Shown: piece after piece, positions 46,866-58,756 of the stretch
Numbering within the stretch: position 1 is the first letter of the stretch
Layout: every line of letters starts with the position of its first letter
Source: Voacanga thouarsii
Lineage: Eukaryota; Streptophyta; Magnoliopsida; Gentianales; Apocynaceae
Assembly (NCBI GenBank): GCA_026120185.1
Contig: JANUWF010002200.1
Coordinates: 2,602,001 to 2,666,000 of the forward strand
DNA length: 64,000 nt
Direction: 5' to 3'
Position numbers and translations under genes: made by a program
The notes under the pieces: model-generated
The model's database searches: none
What the model saw: the letters and a program-made list of their open reading frames with translations, nothing else
What the model was told of the DNA's origin: nothing

Positions 46866-48538
46866 AAGAACCTCTCACTATTTCTGAAAAATTGAAAAAT
46901 AAAAGAAAGGATTTAGTTTGCGAAAATAAATTTGTGCACTGAAATTAATTTGGCTTTTAGGAAAACTGACATAGCTTCTCTGAAAGATTAATAGTTCCCT
47001 AAGCTAAGTGTATTAACTACCACAAATTAATTTCCCTTCTAGGTAATAATCTAGAGGATAACTCCATCGAGGAGATGGTCATTTCCTCTTATTTTCTATG
47101 GACATTCCTCGCACTATAACCTCCAACGTGGGTTGGCCGATTATAGTACGTGTCTCGGGTTATTAATTACATCCTTCCATTAAATCTAGATCTTTGTGGT
47201 ATCCCCATTCTATACGGGTTCACTCCTAGGGTGACGCGAGGGGACCCACGATCTCTAATGAGGATCGTGATGGAAGTCGTGGGGCCGTTGGAACCCCTCT
47301 TCCACTTAGCCTTTTAAAATAAAGTTTTTCTGAAAAATATCATTTTGAAATTTCCATTAAATTTTTCCTTAACTTAAAATAAAATATCTAAATCCATTAA
47401 AATCTCTATGTTAAGGATTATATCCTTTGAGAGATTCTTCCATGGACTAATTTTATTTAAGTTAAAACTTAATGATTTCAAAAATTTTCCAATTAAAACT
47501 TTCTAGAGACTTTGGTCTCAAATTTATTTAACAAAACAATTTTTCTTGTGCAAAATAAAATAAAATGGTTTTCTATTTTAACTTACAAAAATATCTAAAT
47601 CCAATATATTTTCTATGGCAAGGATTAAATCAGTTGAGAAAATATTTAAGGATTAATTTTTGTTCAAGTTAAAATAACCATTTAATTTTTAAAGAAAAAT
47701 ATTTTCCTTGTATAAATATTCCCAAAGACTTTGGTCTTTGAGAAAATGCGCACATAGGTACACAAAAAATAGGATGCCAGAAAACAGTAAACGTTGTCAT
47801 GCTTTTCTATTTTTTAAACTTAAGTGCCCAAATAATTGAATTAAACACATTAATTAATTAATTAATTAATGATCTTATTTAATCATAAAATCCCTTACTA
47901 ATATTTTTCATGCAAATATATTCCAAGAATATAAACTATTGCAAAAATATTAATTTCGCCTAGTATGGGACCCAAATTAAAAAAAAAAAAATAAAATTAG
48001 CTGGCGGTCCATATGCACCCGATGCACCAAATTAGAGCCCATATGGCTCTGCGGTCCACCGCGATCTGGTGCACCGGCCGCACCGGATCAGCAGCAGCTT
48101 CAACCCGTGAAGCCGCCCTGCCCGCCCGAGAACCCGCGCCCGCCCCGCCCACTACACGGCCCGGTTGCCCGCGCATTGGCCCGAATCCGATTCTGCCGAC
48201 CTGTGCACAAATTGCAGCAATTGCAAATTTGCAATTGCACCGGCGCAATTGGCTTGAAATTTCCACAACAACTCGGCTCCTCACACAGACAGCAGGCGGC
48301 TCAGCTTCTCGACTCGGCGGCTTAGGAATAGTAATTTATCTTCTCCGCGATGTTTTTCTGCATTCTACCTGCAAATTTTTCTGCCGTTTCTTCCAGTGGC
48401 CTTCTTGGACATTTTTCATTTAAAAAACTCATCCAAACCAAAACCACAAACGCCTATACCCTCTTAAATTGGGTTTACACGATCAAAATCTCAAAACTAA
48501 AAATTACAGAGGATCCTATGCTTCCACTGTGAAGCTTC
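46866..48538 (-). other. alpha3 long leader with GC-rich island
   Basis: It matches the alpha2 leader. The GC-rich island is at 48,000-48,330. Open frames there (47,997-48,423) lie on both strands of the same GC-rich DNA and are not supported as genes. The primer-proximal end is deleted. Confidence 0.7.
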
Positions 48539-50309
48539 TCAGAATATTCCACAGCCTAACCTCTAGTTGGTGAACACAGATTGGGATGAGAAGAGCCTCT
48601 CAGATTTTTCCACACTCTCACGGTTGGCTTCCTATGGTTTCTTATGTTAAGAAAACAAAAACTAAAAGCCAGTAAGAGAAAAGGCACAAGAGACAGAGAG
48701 CCAAGAGTCTCGGGGAGAAATTATATTATATTATATTATTTTATTTTATTTTTTCACATAGAAAGCTAAGAGTCATGAAACTAAAAATAATTATTTTGAT
48801 AAAAATAATATTCCTAGGATTTAATATTTCAAACACCCGAATATTATTAACAAAATAAAATTTGGCTTCTCCCTAAACTCTTCTGAACTGTGTTTGGAAA
48901 AATTTTATGGTCCAGGTTATTGGGCCAAAATAATATTTATTATTTTTCTTGGATCCGAAAAGCCCAAAATAATAAACATTAATTATTTTTCTTGGGATTA
49001 AATAAATAACCTAATAAATAATTAATGTGCCCAAATGAACCAAAAAATAATTGAACTTTAATTATTTATTTCTTGCGATTAATAAAATAAATAACTCAAT
49101 AAATAATTAAGTATTAATTAATTTCCTCTAGTTTAAGTCCCGGTTAATTTTTCTAATTATTCAAACTGGACTTAGGCCCTGAATAATTAATTAACCAATT
49201 AAACCAGATAATAAATTGTTCTCAATTTATTTTATTCCAGTCTAATAAATTAGACTTCCTGAATAAAATATAACCATCTCAACTGAGATTAATTTTTCAA
49301 CCCAAAAATAATTAGGACTTACGGGCTATTCCGAGGATAAAAAAGACACATTACCTTGGCTATTAAAATGACCAAATACCCCTACTATATAAATAGTTGT
49401 ATTTTGCATTTTAAATATTTTTTAATATCACCATAAGAAAATATTGACCCCAAGGACAATGCTGCATTAGCAAAGTCTCCGACCTATAGGTGCAATGACT
49501 AAAATATCTCTCTACACATCGCCGTACATTTTGGGAGGAAGAAGTGTACTAACACCCCTCTAAATGACATATACCATCCTTAGGCTTCTAGTCCAATGAT
49601 CCACGACTTCCTTGAACGTTTTCGCTTTCCAAGGGAGCGACCCTAAAATAAACATCCAAGTCATATTTCCCAGGGCCCTGGATATTTAGATCATTCAGAC
49701 AACCACAAGGGACGAAATAGTGTAAAAACTATCTTGTACAAGTCTGTCTTAACTAACTAGTTACACATACCCAATATGCAAGTATATTGGTCCTACGATA
49801 GAACCTCAACTATAGCATATCAAAGTATATGCTTCTAGTTTCGTCAGACCACCAATTCATACTCAAGTCGTAGAGTACTAGTCCATGTTGTAGCGGTAGT
49901 AGTTTAGGTTTCTACCACATAGTACTTTTAGAAACCACTACTACAGGTCAAGTTCTACGTATTCGAAATACGCTTATGTCATGAAGTGAGTGGACTACTC
50001 ACTGGCTAAAGATATGCCATTCCCTATTGGAATTCATAACATAATAACCTAAACATGATGAGATTCCCATTTTCATCAATCGGTTAAGAACAAATGTTTA
50101 TGTGTTTAAATAACCCATGATCCATACCTTACTGTGAAAGACCTCCATTCACATGGATCACTTATTTAAACACAATGGATCTTTTTCAAACGAAAATGTG
50201 CACAAATAAAGCAAATAAATTCACAAACATTTTTTGAAAATAAATTCTTTTATTAACATATTCGATATTTATATCAGAAACCTAGTCTAAGAGGGCATAC
50301 GTTCCAATA
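48539..50309 (-). repeat. alpha3 5' LTR, truncated at its inner end
   Basis: 1771 bp aligning to the left LTR from CTCAGAATATT onward. About 200 bp of the LTR end next to the primer site are missing. CTATATAAATAG is at 49385-49396. Confidence 0.88.
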
Positions 50310-51030
50310 GATTATCCCTAGTTCTGGCCATAAGACTTCTATAAGTATTCTGCATATGGTGATAATGCTAGCTTTAGCTGAGGGAAGGTAAATAAGTTTT
50401 GGGTTTTTGGCAACCAAGCTTATGTTGCAATCCCGAAACACATCAAGCAAGGCTCTTCCTTTTGGAAATCTATTGACGAAAGTATTTGATTTTTTAAAAA
50501 TTGATTTAAGTACTGTTCCCTGTGATCCTAGCAAAACAAATGTTTATAGCTATGATTCATTTGAAAAGATGGGATATATTAGGAAGGATAATTCATGGAA
50601 ATTATTAAGAAAATCTGCAGGAAAAGAGAGGGAAAACTTGATAAAGAGTAAGAAGGAAGGGAAGTTAGGAACAAAAAGAAAAATTGATGAAGTCTTTTAG
50701 GCATAATCATCTGCTAAAGGAACTATTCCAGACTCTAGCTTATCTGCAAATATTCTGGGTGCAATCAACTCATTTGCTGAGAAATTGGAATCTTTTTGTT
50801 CAGAAATTAAGAACCTTGGAAACAGACTTTTTGTTATTGAACGATCTGCTAAGTCTTCTGAACATGAAAAAGCTGAGGACAAGTCTGAATTGCTAGTGGA
50901 CAAAAAGGATCCTTCTCCTAAATCCTCTCCTGAACCATCCCCTGAACCCTTTCCCATAAAAGAACCAGAAATCCTCCACCTTTTCCCAAGTCCAAACCTT
51001 CTGGAAAAAGACAGAAACACGTGGTTGTGA

Positions 51031-52424
51031 AAAGAAAATCAAACAGAATAGCTGGTCAGTTTTCCAAGAAGGGTGCTAGATCAAAGGGTGAAACAATCAA
51101 TATATCCTAGACAGCATTATTGGGCAGCAAAATTGGTTGATGAACAATTTTCATTCTGCACAAGTTGAACAATTTACTTTTTTAGTCATTTACATTATGT
51201 CTTCGGATAATTTCTACTAGATACTTGTTTAATCTTTCTTCTCTATATTATGCTTATTACCCATCTGGTTATTTTTGTTGCATATTATTCATCTGGTTTT
51301 CTTCTACTCTCTTTCTGCTATGCTTCTTTTTGATTGATGACAAAGGGGGAGAAAGAAAATATTATTGTCGGCATGCATTAACTGATAAGGAGAAAATGTT
51401 AAGTCTACAAATGTTATAGACTGCATGACTGTTGTAAGCATTCATTGGGGAGAAAGAAAATGTTATTGTCAGCATGCATTAACTGATAAGGAGAAAATGT
51501 TAGGTCTGTATATGACTGACGATCTACATGTTGATATGGGGAGAAAAAGTTATGGTTTCTACATAATAATCTGATATGGACTCTCCATGACTGATGTTAT
51601 ATGTATGAACTAAATTTTGGGAATGACTTATGTTCTGAAATTGGACTGATGATGGATCTGCAAAAGAACTACTATGATAGTTGGAACCAATTTGAAAACT
51701 GAAACTGTTAGTGGAGAGATGAACAGTTGTTGAATTTCAAGTAACCGCATAAACTGTTACGAATTGCATGAACTACTTTTGGTGTGAACAGTTATGCATT
51801 GAAATAAAAGTTGAACTGTTTTGAAAATCACTGATATGTTTTGATTCACTGTTCACAAAATTTTCTGAAAAACCTCTCAGTTTGTGACGTTCAATTTTAT
51901 TAAAAAACACAGATTTCTGGATGATAATTATATCCTTGAAACTAAATTCTGTGATAAGATTTTCGTGCATTGAGTCAGGGGGAGTTTTGGACTCAAAAAT
52001 TTTGAATCCAAAACAATGTTCTTATAAGCAGTATCACTGAATGGAAAATATATTTTGGACATCCAAAATTCCTATCCAAATATAATTCTGAAAACACTCG
52101 CTCTTCCAAAAACTTTTTTGGATACACTTTTTGGATGAATAAATCGTAACTTCTGCTCATCCTTCTTTTGTTTAAAATATTCACACAAGTATATATTTAG
52201 GGGTAGTATTTTATCACTTGCTATCTCGATCAAATCATTCTGAATATTTATATAGAGATATGAAAGGCTTTAGGATCATTGAGATATGTTTACAAATTTT
52301 TGATCATAAGATCTCTATGAGACCTATACAGTGAGATTGCATTTATTTTCACCTTTTCGTTCAACATGTTCTCTCTTTGCGTATCAAAAGTGTAATGTTT
52401 GTCATTACTAAAAAAGGGGGACAT
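51031..52424 (+). other. gamma 3' untranslated region with repeated purine tracts
   Basis: A near-duplicate of about 60 bp (GGGGAGAAAGAAAAT…TCGGCATGCATTAACTGATAAGGAG) occurs at about 51,346-51,405 and 51,448-51,507. GGGGGAG-type tracts recur at about 51,346, 51,538, 51,978 and 52,413. The last (AAAAAGGGGGACA) is next to the 3' LTR and is the likely polypurine tract. Confidence 0.7.
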
Positions 52425-53765
52425 TGTTAGCCCTAAGGGCTTTCTTCTATGTTTTGATTTATGATAAACATTGATGTAAATTAACTTGTCAATTTATTAT
52501 GATAGGACATGTTTGATCTTTATTCTTCAAAAGTCTTCAGATAAGAATTGTTGGCAACTCTTTTATCGCTGATTTTAAGATTAGAAGATCGAATGAGAAA
52601 ATGAAAGTATGAGGAGTTATATATCAAGGAAGTTCTTTATGAAGAATGATAGACTAGGAAGTGTTATTAAGGTATATCTATTAATTCTTATGTCTTCTTA
52701 TCTCTTGATTCATTTGACTTTATCTTGAAGCTTAAAAGGAGATGTTTTCTAAATTTTTGAAATTCACAGAATTTTAGATGAAACAGTTTGAATCCAAAAG
52801 GTTCGTCCTAAATCCTGTAAACTGGGTTGAAAAGTTTTTGTCTGGGTAGTGCCATTTTGGACTTACTTTTTGAATGCATCTTCGTCCAAAACCTAAGTCC
52901 AAAACACGGATGAGTTTAAACAGAAAAATTTATAGCTGTTTATTTATGACCGTTGGCACTCCACTTTTTGGTTCTATAAATAGACCTTAAAGCAAGATTA
53001 GAAGTAAGATTTTTGAAACACTCATCTTAGGAACATTATTGCTCAATATTTTCAAAAATCTCTTTTTATCTAGCTTCAAAGTAAGTTCATTATGTATCAA
53101 AGATAAAAGTATTTATGCCTTGTATCTGAGTGAACATCTGCTCAAGTAAGTGAGCCTATCTTTTTCTTATTGATATTCAAATCTCTGTTGTAGTGCAAGG
53201 TTGTGGTGTAAAACCCATAGGGGTGAGCTTTATGTTGATTTATGTTCAAGGTTGTGTGGTAAAACCCATTAGGGTGATCCTTGTTCTGTGTTTGTATTAA
53301 GGTTGTGGTGTAACACCCATTGGGGTGATCCTTGTTCTGTATTTGTATCAAGGTTGTGGAGTAAAACCTAATGAGGTGATCCTTGATGTGTTTGCGTGAC
53401 TGAGAGGTTGTGGAAAACCTAGTGTGGTGACCCTTTCTTGTATGAGAAACAGTTTCATTAAGTGAGGTTAATGAAATAGGGTTGAAAATCCTTAAGTGTG
53501 AGCTTAAGGTAGTGGACGTAGATCATTGTTGATCGAACCACTATACATCTATTGTCTCATTTTATTCAGTGGTTCATGTACCTTTTTTATGTTCTTTTTC
53601 TGTCTAAATCTGGATATACATCTACGAATGCTTGGATAACTTTCCGTGCATCTATAAAGTTAGTCCCAGCATCTTGATGATCATCACTATTCAGCGTTTT
53701 AGACAAACTGGAAAACTTATTTTTTCTTGCCAAAAACCTTATTCACCCCCCTCTAAGGTTTTTCA
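52425..53765 (+). repeat. gamma 3' LTR
   Basis: 1341 bp. It has one more unit of the internal direct repeat (53,195-53,420) than the 5' LTR, which accounts for the 50-bp difference. About 12 differences were counted by hand in the first 190 bases. A minus-strand frame with repeating HPNG…TTL residues (53,142-53,351) is only this repeat. Confidence 0.92.
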
Positions 53766-53770
53766 CGATG

Positions 53771-53916
53771 CAACAACAATAAACTTAGAGGCATCCATGC
53801 CCAACCATGAAAGTCAAATAGCACAGCTAGCCAGACTCCTAGGTGATCGTCAAACGGGATCACTTCCAGGCAACACGGAGACCAACCTACGTGACCAAGA
53901 CCGTAGAAAACGCTGA
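53771..53916 (+). pseudogene. gag: D gag C-terminal tail
   Basis: It continues the D frame after gamma: ATTINLEASMPNHESQIAQL, ARLLGDRQTGSLPGNTETN, then DQDRRKR and a stop. In Athila/Tat elements protease and pol follow the SLPxNTE motif. Here the frame ends and no pol is present. Confidence 0.85.
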
Positions 53917-55038
53917 TATTAAATTGATTTGGTTATTGGACATCTTTTTAATTCTCGTTTATTTTTATTTATTTTGCGATTCTTTTTAATTGTTAGTCTG
54001 TATTCTTTTCATGAGTTGGTGTTCTTTTCCTGTAATTCCATTAAATTTAAAAAAAAATGATTTTTTCCTGCCAGAGTTGACCTGGCGCCGACACTAGGCC
54101 TAGTCCTTGGGCCCGGTGCCAGGCCCGTTCGGCCACTAAATGAAAACCGGCCTTCTTAGCCATTTTTTTCAAAACACTCTCATCCCTCTCAAATTTTCTT
54201 TCAACCCATAGCTAGGTTTATCTTTAAAATACCGTCAGATCACTTTCTAAACCTCCAAAATACTTCCCAAATACAAAATCCTCACTTTGTTCTTGAAAGT
54301 TTGGATCAAAACAAAGAAAAATCCTATATTTTCCTCCAAAACCCAATTTTCAATCCTTCCATTGGGGGCGCAAATTCTTCAATCTTTTTGCATACAATCA
54401 TTGCCCATGCATTGGAGATCATTGTGATATAAAATTTCTACACTTCTTACGGTTAAATTTTTTCTTATGAATTTTAGGTAGTTTTCTATGCATTTTTGGG
54501 AGAAATTTTTTGAATATTTTTTGATGAAGGATTTGATTGTTAAGATTGCTTTCTTTGAGCTCTCATTGGCATGAGAATATCGTTGATACTGCTTTATGAT
54601 TAATGCCATTGATATTTTACATCTTTTTGGAAGTAATTTAGCATGCATTCTTTGTAGTAATTTTTGGAATAAATGATACTTGTTCATGTTTAACTTAGCC
54701 TTGTACTTATAAGTTACATTGTGATGTAAATGGTGTGGCTAATTGAACATTATGATTCTGAGCTGAATATTGATTCATTGAGCACTATTGAATATTGTGG
54801 ATTTGATCAAGCCTGTTGATATTATGTTTGGACTGGCATATGGCTATCTTTCTTGTAGGTCTATTCGAGGGGATTGAGTGGTGTTTTATTGCCTATCTTG
54901 TGGTGTTTTGTGTTGAGTTGGTGGTGGTGCTGAATGGTGTTGTAATTACGAGAAGGTTGAGAGTTGAGAATTGGTTGTAAAGACTGAGTTGAAAGAATCA
55001 TATTTTTCTGTTCTACCATTTTTTTTCATCCTTCCATC
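53917..55038 (+). other. D spacer between gag and the 3' ORF
   Basis: Non-coding and AT-rich, apart from a GGCGCC-type cassette cluster at 54,078-54,135 (CTGGCGCCGACACTAGGCC… and GGTGCCAGGCC). Pol would normally be here. Confidence 0.7.
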
Positions 55039-56235
55039 ATGTCTAGACGACCTAGAGGGTTAGCACCGGGGGCTAAGAGATCTCACGCTGCATCTTCCTC
55101 CACACCTTTTTTTGAGCCTCTACCTACCTAATTTTCTGATCCTATATGTCAAATCTGGTATGACAGGCACCAACACAATAAGATTATAGTAGAAAAGTGA
55201 TACAAGACTTTTTTAGACAATTCCCTATAGCTTTCTACTATGTTTAGGCGCTTGGGGTGGGAGCCCATCATTAGAATAGAAGGTCCTTATTATCCTGCGT
55301 GCGTGAAGGAGTTATATATCAACATGCAGGACAAAAAGAAAAATAGCCTCCAAGTCATCTCCACCATGGTCAAAGGGATTCCCATTGAGTTTGACAGGAC
55401 TAGACTAGCAAGAATTTTGGGAGTCCCTGATGAGGGGCAGTGGATTGCTATGGACCAAAATAATCAAAAGGTCATTTCTGAGCCTACATAGGATGTGAAG
55501 GCTGTATGGGCTCGTTTTTGTATATGGAGGAAAGGGCAAATAGGTCAAATTGATTATTACTCACATAATGATCTTGAGGCCCAATGGTGTACCCTAGTCT
55601 ATATCTTTACTTTCAACGTCTATCCTAAGGCTAGTGGCTTCAACGAGTCTAAGGTTCTTGACCTTTACATTTTGGATAAGCTGAGGAAAAGTGAACCTAT
55701 TTCCCTTGCCCTAATTATCATTCACTCTATGCGAGAGGTTGTTTCTTCTAACGTTGCAGCTAAAGCCTTCAAATGCCCTTTAGTTATTATGTGTATTTTG
55801 AGAGATTTTGGAGTGTAGATAGATGGAGAGTTGAGTGAGCCTAATACTGACCGCGACCTAGTGACGGAGCATACTTTGGTTTAGTGTGGGTATTGCTATG
55901 ATGAAAAGGCCAAGAGGTGGAAGAGGCCGTATGAGGTACAATACCCTGGAAGGGAAGAGCTTCCCCTTAATGAGGAAGAGGAAGAGGAGCCACCTACTAG
56001 ACCTGCCCCTCGTGCCACTAGCTCTCATTTATGTACTGATTTTGAGGCACGCGTAGAGGCTTAGTTGGAGAGCCAAATGACTATCCTCTTCTAGCTTCGC
56101 GATTCTATTGCAAACATTTGTCACCACCAGGATGTTTAAGATTAAAAGTTGGCCACTTTGATCCAACAAGTTACTGGTGCATCTTCCAGTCGCATAGCTG
56201 ATGATGATGACAATGATGATGAGGATGACTCTTAA
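55039..56235 (+). pseudogene. D 3' ORF ('plant transposon protein'-like), broken by stops only
   Basis: The ATG at 55039 (MSRRPRGLAPGAKRSHAASS) and the TAA at 56233-56235 are in one frame of 398 codons with no frameshift. There are about ten in-frame stops, nearly all explained by C-to-T changes of CAG, CAA or CGA. The core reads LGWEPIIRIEGPYYPACVKE, VKGIPIEFDRTRLARILGVP and DVKAVWARFCIW. A Glu/Pro-rich segment follows, and the end is very acidic (DDDDNDDEDDS). The core shares VKG-x2-IEFD-x3-L-x-RI with the gamma 3' ORF. I see no catalytic motif and no transmembrane segment, and the function is unknown. Confidence 0.7.
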
Positions 56236-57600
56236 CTTACTCTTTTGTATTTTATTTTATTTTCTGTTATTTCTTTTCTTTTGAATTTTAATGACCTTTA
56301 CTAGCTTTTAGGTGTCTTTTTTTTTTATTTCCTTTTTGCTTTTTTTTTCTAGCTTTATGTTTTTCTTCGGTTTGTTTTGTTTTGTTTTAGTAGGTCCTCT
56401 TGTAATGACTCTTCCTTGTGGTGGAATCAAATATGGTGGCACTACGATGTAATGAAAGTATCTTCTTCACTTTTTTATTCTTCTTTATTAATTTTGGTCT
56501 TCTTGGCTTTGTTTTATTGTTATATCTTTGGCTGTTAAGGACAATGTCTAGTTTAAGTTTGGGGGGAGTCTAAGGTTGAAGAAATACTTGTTCATATCAT
56601 TTTTGTGAAAAGTTTTCAAATTTTAGTGGTTATCATTAATTAGCAAGGTTGTAATTCTTTTTCTTACTTGGATATGAGTTTTGTCATTCATTAGGTAGAT
56701 TTTGATGAAATTAGTTTTGTTGGATAAGATATTTTTCAAGACTTAAGAATTTTGATTAATCTTGTTTATGCATTGGTGTTTAAATGTTATTTGACTCGTC
56801 TAGTTTGAATATGGAGGATATGATGAATATAAGAAAAGTTTATTGGCTAACTCTTATATTATGAGTTTGAATTTGGCTAGTTTTGAGTTATGATGAGGAA
56901 TGTGAGTTGATAAAAAAATCATTGAGAGGAAAGATTGTGGAAAAATTGTGAAGCATTCTTGTGAGTAGAAAGATTGAAAAAATGAGTTGTTATTTCCTCT
57001 TTGAAGATGAAAAAAATTTATTTTTGCTTAATTATAGGGGCCAATACAGACAGTGAAAAGAAATCCACTTTCTTGAGATTATGAATTCCCAAGAGCAAAA
57101 AAAAAAGGAATATCGTTGAAAAAATGATGAGTAATGGCTAAAAGGGGCCAATACGGTGTGTGAAGAGAAATCCATGCACTTGAGACTATCAATTCCCTAA
57201 GTCATTAGAAAAATAGAGCAAAAAAGTTGGAGTGCTTTCCTTCCATCATGGCTTAAGTTGTGTAATTTTGAGATTTATAATGCTTGGCTTGGTAGATGGC
57301 TTGACTTATGTGATTCATGTTATCTATATTTTAACTTAAAAAGTGAAATAAGTTTCTTAGACTAAGGTATACACTTGATGAATTTGACTTCAAGAGTTTT
57401 GTGATGTCTTGTCCAATGTTTGTATTATTTTCAAATGGTGTGAATGACAGGAGTTGTATCTAAAATTTGAAGAAAGTTATAATCATTGGTATGTGATAAA
57501 GAGTTCTTTGGAATGAGTAAGAACTTGTGTTTTCTTAATAATTTTTCTTAGATTAAAGTGTTTTGCTTGAGGACAAGCAAATGTTCAAGTGTGGGGCAAT
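56236..57600 (+). other. D 3' untranslated region and polypurine tract
   Basis: No coding signal. A GGGGGGA tract is at about 56,560. AAGTGTGGGGCAA directly before the LTR at 57601 is the likely polypurine tract. Confidence 0.7.
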
Positions 57601-58725
57601 TGACAAGGCATAAAATCATCATTATTTTACTAGTTATTTGAGGTTGTTTTGAGATACTTTTGTTATGATAACTAGGTGTATTCCTTTCTATTTGATATTT
57701 TGCTTGTAAAAAGTATTTTTGGCAAATATGTGCAGATTTGAGTAGATTTCGAGCAGAAAGTGAACAATTCCAGAACAGACTTAGCGCCAGGCCTAACCAA
57801 TGGACCAGGCGCCGGGTCCATTCTGGCCAGAAAAGTAGAAATTGAGCCAAGGTCAGGGGAATTCTAGAACAGACCTGGCACTAGGTCTGGCAAGTACACC
57901 TGGCGCCGGGTCCATTCTGTCTGCTGACTAAAAATAGAGCAAAAACTCTAGAGGAAGAACAGAGTGCACATGGCACTAGGTATGCTTTGGAAGGCGAATA
58001 TTTTGAGTACGAAATTAGAAAATTTTCAATGATTTTGGTATTTTTCAAATCTTACTCGGCCAAGACTTCCTAAGCCATGAATTTAGCATCCAAGAGACCT
58101 ATAAAAGCACAAGAAAACACAAGGATTGAGGGAGAGACGAGAGATACATATATAGAGAAAGGTGGATTCAAGAGCAAAAATTTCCAATTACTCATTAAAG
58201 GAGAGATTCACACAATCAATGAGGATTGTTCAATAAAGTTTTCAAGAAGGAAGAAAGAGGCTTGTTTATGACTTCTTTTTTTTACCTTTGTTTTTTTTTT
58301 CCCTTAAACAATCATGTATCTAATATTTTCATTGTAATTTGGCATTATTCTTGTGATTCATGATTTCTTGAGTTAATTTAGTATTTTGATTAATTCATTA
58401 TTTATCTTGGGATTTGATTGCTTATTTTTCTTACGGAGTTGGTTGATTGATTTTTGTTATTAACTTGCTTGAAAAAGAGGTTGGTAATAGTTTGATACGT
58501 AAATTTTAGGTGTATAAAAATCATCAATTTTAAATCTATCCCTTAGTTAAGTTTTAATTAAAACATTAATCCCAAAATACACATACGAGCAAGTATATTC
58601 ATCAAAAGCATAGTATAAGGAATTAGCAAGTATCGATCCTCAAGGAACAAGTACACACTAATAACTTTTCATTCATTATTTAATCGATCCAAATAAAGTA
58701 GTAAAGAAATAAAAATAAAAATAAA

Positions 58726-58756
<31 letters not shown>

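Larger units (their letters stand above)
41447..50309 (-). mobile_element. Ty1/copia element alpha3 with a deleted primer site
   Basis: This 8863-bp insertion in the gamma 3' ORF has perfect TSDs GATTA (41442-41446 and 50310-50314). The minus-strand order matches alpha2. The LTR end TGTTGG has become TATTGG in both LTRs. The 5' LTR is short, and the primer site plus about 130 bp of leader are missing (junction about 48,510-48,540). RNase H has the same deletion as alpha2. The integrase has its own 120-bp deletion. Confidence 0.92.
40713..51030 (+). pseudogene. gamma 3' ORF (env-position 'plant transposon protein'-like), split by alpha3
   Basis: The ATG at 40713 opens a Lys/Ser-rich N-terminus (MAKTKSTVPKLKKEQKSS), then a conserved core: EFYANLRKGKLEET (after a TGA at 41091), VKGREIEFDHRLFNRI and FEKLFTGG (to 41446). 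After alpha3 it resumes at 50310 in damaged frames: LPFGNLLTKVFDFLKIDLS, YSYDSFEKMGYI and a Lys-rich stretch to 50700. A Ser/Pro-rich tail with repeated SPEP (50,785-51,030) follows. The core resembles proteins annotated in plant genomes as 'putative plant transposon protein' (from memory). No hydrophobic membrane segment was seen, so calling it an envelope rests on position only. Confidence 0.65.
33922..53765 (+). mobile_element. SIRE-like Ty1/copia element gamma, carrying alpha3
   Basis: LTRs are 33922-35212 and 52425-53765, with ends TGTTAGCCC…GGTTTTTCA. The 5-bp flanks are CAATG (33917-33921) and CGATG (53766-53770), a TSD with one change. The order is primer site, gag, protease, integrase, RT, RNase H, then an extra 3' ORF and several GGGGGAG purine tracts, the layout of SIRE-type copia elements. 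Without alpha3 it is about 11 kb. Its catalytic motifs are the best preserved in the window. Confidence 0.92.

Noticed and set aside
47997..48423. Overlapping frames on both strands in the alpha3 leader
   Set aside because: Same GC-rich island. Long frames on both strands are expected from low stop-codon density.
40713..51030. Calling the gamma 3' ORF a viral-type envelope
   Set aside because: No signal peptide or membrane segment was seen. The position alone does not show that function.
53142..53351. Minus-strand frame with repeated HPNG…TTL motif
   Set aside because: Antisense of the gamma LTR tandem repeat.
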